Origin: Doris montereyensis | Lineage: Eukaryota; Mollusca; Gastropoda; Nudibranchia; Dorididae | NCBI GenBank assembly: GCA_037039925.1 | Contig: JAXRKP010000432.1 | Span: 102,501-166,500 of the forward strand | Length of the DNA stretch: 64,000 bases | Direction: 5' to 3' | The notes under the pieces: generated by a model | Database searches by the model: none | Told to the model about the DNA's origin: nothing | What the model saw: the letters and a program-made list of their open reading frames with translations, nothing else | In this document: positions 59,955 to 64,000 of the stretch, in pieces | Layout of the letters: every line of letters starts with the position of its first letter | Numbering within the stretch: the stretch's first letter is position 1 | Position numbers and translations under genes: made by a program

Positions 59955-61735
59955 CTGACATATCATACATCCATACAAACAAGTTAGTAGTTTTGTTGTA
60001 TTTTTATCAACCTGCCATACCTGTGAACTTATTTTCAAAACAATTAGAAAGTTTTGTTGTATTTTTTTATCAACCTGACATATCATACATCCATACAAAC
60101 AAGTAGTAGTTTTGTTGTATTTTTTTATCAACCTGACATATCATACATCCATACAAACAAGTAGTAGATTTTTGTTGAAATTATTTTGATCAACCTGACA
60201 TATCATACATCCATACAAACAAGTAGCAGTTTTGTTGTATTTTTATCAATCCAATTTGACATATCTGATATGTTTTTATACAACCTGACATATTTATTTT
60301 TATCAACATTGACATATCATACATCCATACAACCAAGTAGTATTTTTTATCAATATTTTTTTATCAACCTGACATATCATACATCCATACAAACAAGTAG
60401 TAGTTTTGTTTGTATCCTTTTTATCAACCTGACATATCATACATCCATACAAACAAGTAGTAGTTTTGTTGTATTTTTATCAGCCTGACATATCATACAT
60501 CATACAAACAAGTAGTAGTTTTGTTGTATTTTTTATCAACCTGACATATCATACATTCATACAAACAAGTAGTAGTTTTGTTGACATATCCTTTTTATCA
60601 TACAAACAAAATTTTTTTATCAACCTGACATATCATACATCCATACAAACAAGTAGTAGTTTTGTTGTATTTTTTTATCAACCTGACATATCATACATCC
60701 ATACAAACAAGTAGTAGTTTTGTTGTATTTTTATCAACCTGACATATCATACATCCATACAAACAAGTAGTAGTTTTGTTGTATTTTTATCAACCTGACA
60801 TATCATACATCCATATCAACCTGACATATTGTATTTTTATCAACCTGACATATCATACATCCATACAAACAAGTAGTAGTTTTGTTGTATTTTTTTATCA
60901 ACCTGACATATCATACATCCATACAAACAAGTAGTAGTTTTGTTGTATTTTTTATCAACCTGACATATCATACATCCATACAAACAAGTAGTAGTTTTGT
61001 TGTTTTTTTATCAACCTGACATATCATACATTCATACAAACAAGTAGTAGTTTTGTTGTATTTTTATCAACCTGACATATCATACATCCATACAAACAAG
61101 TAGTAGTTTTGTTGTATTTTTATCAACCTGTTTTATCGTATTTTTATCAACCTGACATATCATACATCCATACAAACAAGTAGTAGTTTTGTTGTATTTT
61201 TATCAACCTGACATATCGTATTTTTATCAACCTGACATATCATACATTCATACAAACAAGTAGTAGTTTTGTTGTATTTTTATCAACCTGACATATCATA
61301 CATCCATACAATACAAACAAGTAGTAGTTTTGTTGTATTTTTATCAACCTGACATATCGTATTTTTATCAACCTGACATATCATACATCCATACAAACAA
61401 GTAGTAGTTTTGTTGTATTTTTATCAACCTGACATATCGTATTTTTATCAACCTGACATATCATACATTCATACAAACAAGTAGTAGTTTTGTTGTATTT
61501 TTATCAACCTGACATATCATACATTCATACAAACAAGTAGTAGTTTTTTGTTGTATTTTTATCAATCTGACATATCATACATCCATACAAACAAGTAGTA
61601 GTTTTGTTGTATTTTTATCAACCTGACATATCATACATCCATCCACAAACAAGTAGTAGTTTTGTTGTATTTTTATCAACCTGACATATCATACATCCAT
61701 ACAAACAAGTAGTAGTTTTGTTGTATTTTTATCAA
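59955..61735. repeat. 56-bp minisatellite, about 30 copies
   Basis: The unit is TATTTTTATCAACCTGACAT followed by ATCATACATCCATACAAACA and AGTAGTAGTTTTGTTG. Copies are well conserved, with T-run length variation and some truncated copies. Confidence 0.94.
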
Positions 61736-62385
61736 CTGGAAACATCGTCCTCCATTTTACATCACTTTCAATGCATGAAACTTTAAAGCATCATATTTTA
61801 AGCAATAATGAAGGCACTATTTTTGTAATGAAAGTGAGACACCATAAGAGTAGATGTATTGTGTGTGTGTGTATGTATGTGTATGGTATGTGTTTTGTGT
61901 GTGAACCACAATGTGTAAATATAATGTAATTTCTGTATAGAGATAATAAAGCTATCATTTTTCCACATTTGCCATTGAGATCTCTTTTCATTCCTGTTGA
62001 AAGTTTGACAAAAACAATCACATCTAGATTGTAATGGAGTGTGATTTGCTTTAAGTAGATTGTGATAAAAATAAAAGAAATTGAAATAACCTTTGCTGTG
62101 TGACAGTTTTTACTTTTGTGGGTGTTTGCATTTCATTAGAAAAAGTTTGGGACGACATGCTATGAACGTTTCTGCCCCTTCTTCCCAAATCCTCAGCAAG
62201 GGGTATGCCAATACCATAGGGTCTTTTTGTAGAACTTGGCAACCAAAAGTGTAATTGAGTGTCGTGTAGAGGGTCCAGGATATCCCAGATTTTTTGGTAA
62301 TTACACACACAAACCTCGCTATACTGTAGAGCCAATTGTTGTGTCAGTGGTAACGTGGCGTTATAAAGGGAATGGTGGTATGATG
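61736..62385. other. Unassigned; short (TG)n and pogo-like MITE ends
   Basis: A TG-rich stretch lies at 61,858-61,905. ACAAACCTCGCTATACTGTA at about 62,310 and TAACGTGGCGTTATAAAGGG at about 62,350 resemble DNA-transposon ends. No gene seen. Confidence 0.4.
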
Positions 62386-62387
62386 AA

Positions 62388-63650
62388 ATGCCCTTTTTCA
62401 GTATTACAGTGAGGGAGATAATTACTAAACGTCTTTTTTCAGTTTTACAGTGAGGAGATAATTAATAAACGCCCTTTTTCAGTATTACAGTTAGGGAGAT
62501 AATTACTAAACGCCCTTTTTTCAGTATTACAGTGAGGGAGATAATTAATAAACGCCCTTTTTTCAGTATTACAGTGAGGGAGATAATTAATGAATGCCCT
62601 TTTTCAGTATTACAGTGAGGGAGATAATTGATAAACGCCCTTTTTCAGTATTACAGTGAGGGAGATAATTAATAAAAGCCCTTTTTCAGTATAATTGAGG
62701 GAGATAATTACTAAACGCCTTTTTTCAGTATTACAGTGAGGGAGATAATTAATAAACGCCTTTTTTCAGTATTACAGTGAGGGAGATAATTAATAAACGC
62801 CCTTTTTATTATTACAGTGAGGGAGATAATTAATAAACGCCCTTTTTCAGTATTACAGTGAGGGAGATAATTGATAAACGCCTTTTTTCAGTATTACAGT
62901 GAGGGGAGATAATCACTAAACGCCTTTTTTCAGTATTACAGCCAAGGAGATAATTAATAAAAGCCCTTTTTTTCAGTATTACAGTGAGGGAGATAATTAA
63001 TAAACGCCCTTTTTCAGTATTACAGTGAGGGAGATAATTGATAAACGCCCTTTTTCAGTATTACAGTGAGGAGATAATTAATAAACGCCCTTTTTCAGTA
63101 TTATAGTGAGGAGATAATTAATAAACGCCCTTTTTCAGTATTACAGTGAGGGAGATAATTGATAAACGCCTTTTTTCAGTATTACAGTGAGGGAGATAAT
63201 CACTAAACGCCTTTTTTCAGTATTACAGCCAAGGAGATAATTACTAAACGCCCTTTTTCAGTATTACAGCCAAGGAGATAATTACTAAACGCCCTTTTTC
63301 AGTATTACAGTGAGGGAGATATTAATAAATGCTCTTTTTCAGTATTACAGTGAGGAGATAATCACTAAACGCCTTTTTTCAGTATTACAGCCAAGGAGAT
63401 AATTACTAAACGCCCTTTTCAGTATTACAGCCAAGGAGATAATTACTAAACGCCCTTTTTCAGTATTACAGTGAGGAGATAATTAATAAATGCCCTTTTT
63501 CAGTATTACAGCATAGGAGATAATTAATAAACGCCCTTTTTCAGTATTACAGTGAGGGAGATAATTAATAAACGCCCTTTTTCAGTATTACAGTGAGGGA
63601 GATAAATAATAAACGCCCTTTTTCAGTATTATAGTGAGGAGATAATCAAT
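62388..63650. repeat. About 41-bp minisatellite, about 30 copies
   Basis: The unit is CCCTTTTTCAGTATTACAGT followed by GAGGGAGATAATTAATAAACG. Variants include CCAAGGAGATAATTACTAAA. The unit contains an intron-acceptor-like TTTTTCAG in every copy. Confidence 0.94.
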
Positions 63651-63923
63651 AATTGACTAAGCACATAGAGAGAGAAAGGATCACTGACAAGACTTTTCAT
63701 TGAAATTTACCATGTCCACCATTGCGGCGATCTCAGAGTGAATTAAGGAAACAGCGAAATGAAAGATGAGTGAATGAAGGAAAGGAAATAAGTAGGACCT
63801 TCCAGCAGCGCCCGCCACTGACACAACAATGTAGGCCAACTGTATGTGAAAAGGCTATTGTAATATTATCATATATTAATACATGTAGTAGGATGGCTCG
63901 GCCTCCTATGTACCGGTAGTCTA

Positions 63924-64000
63924 AACAAACAAACATCGACAGATACACCCCAACAACTCAACAAACAAACATCGACAGATACACCCCAACAACTCAACAA
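63924..64000. repeat. 36-bp repeat at the window edge
   Basis: Two copies of CAAACATCGACAGATACACC followed by CCAACAACTCAACAAA reach the last base, so the array probably continues beyond the window. Confidence 0.8.

Overview
This is eukaryotic, intron-containing DNA from an invertebrate, most likely a gastropod mollusc. That placement is an inference. It rests on dispersed GATCTA-rich clusters, tRNA-derived SINEs, CR1/RTE-like LINEs, Ty3/gypsy elements with a tRNA-Leu-type primer site, and a very high tandem-repeat load. There is no operon organisation, no CRISPR array and no rRNA or tRNA gene that I can support.

Host genes. (1) Minus strand, about 9.5 to 2.9 kb: a gene joining four U1/JAZ-type C2H2 zinc fingers to the start of a Dicer/RIG-I/FANCM-type superfamily 2 helicase. 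Two exon blocks are visible, and the rest of the helicase must lie left of the window. (2) Minus strand, 37.7 to 35.9 kb: a broken, recognisably protein-like Cys/His-rich gene of a family I cannot name. Its 5' end runs into a 65-bp minisatellite built from its own coding sequence. (3) Plus strand, 44.5 to 56.3 kb: two tandem three-exon atypical dual-specificity phosphatase genes (DUSP3-like). The second has Asn in place of the His that precedes the catalytic Cys.

Mobile DNA fills most of the rest. Fragments of an APE-type LINE ('LINE-A') occur at 5.1-6.8 (minus), 11.5-13.3 and 18.3-20.5 kb, with an RTE-like piece at 4.6-5.1 kb. CR1-like pieces lie at 13.3-14.8, 16.1-17.9 and 42.3-43.8 kb. A LINE RNase H/zinc-knuckle tail sits in intron 1 of the first phosphatase gene. 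A complete Ty3/gypsy element (21,624-30,224) is split by a second one (22,519-25,704) in opposite orientation, and a gypsy integrase remnant lies at 57.3-58.6 kb. There are also a TA-flanked MITE, two SINEs and three copies of a Penelope/hammerhead-like hairpin repeat.

Tandem repeats dominate the remaining space: more than twenty minisatellite or microsatellite arrays. At least seven are amplified pieces of coding sequence, most of it from retroelements. This is the most distinctive structural theme of the window.

Single-base frameshifts interrupt otherwise conserved exons, and also the reading frames of LTR elements whose paired LTRs are nearly identical. Part of the apparent gene decay may therefore be consensus-sequence error rather than true pseudogenisation. 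All family assignments come from reading motifs by eye; no database search was possible.
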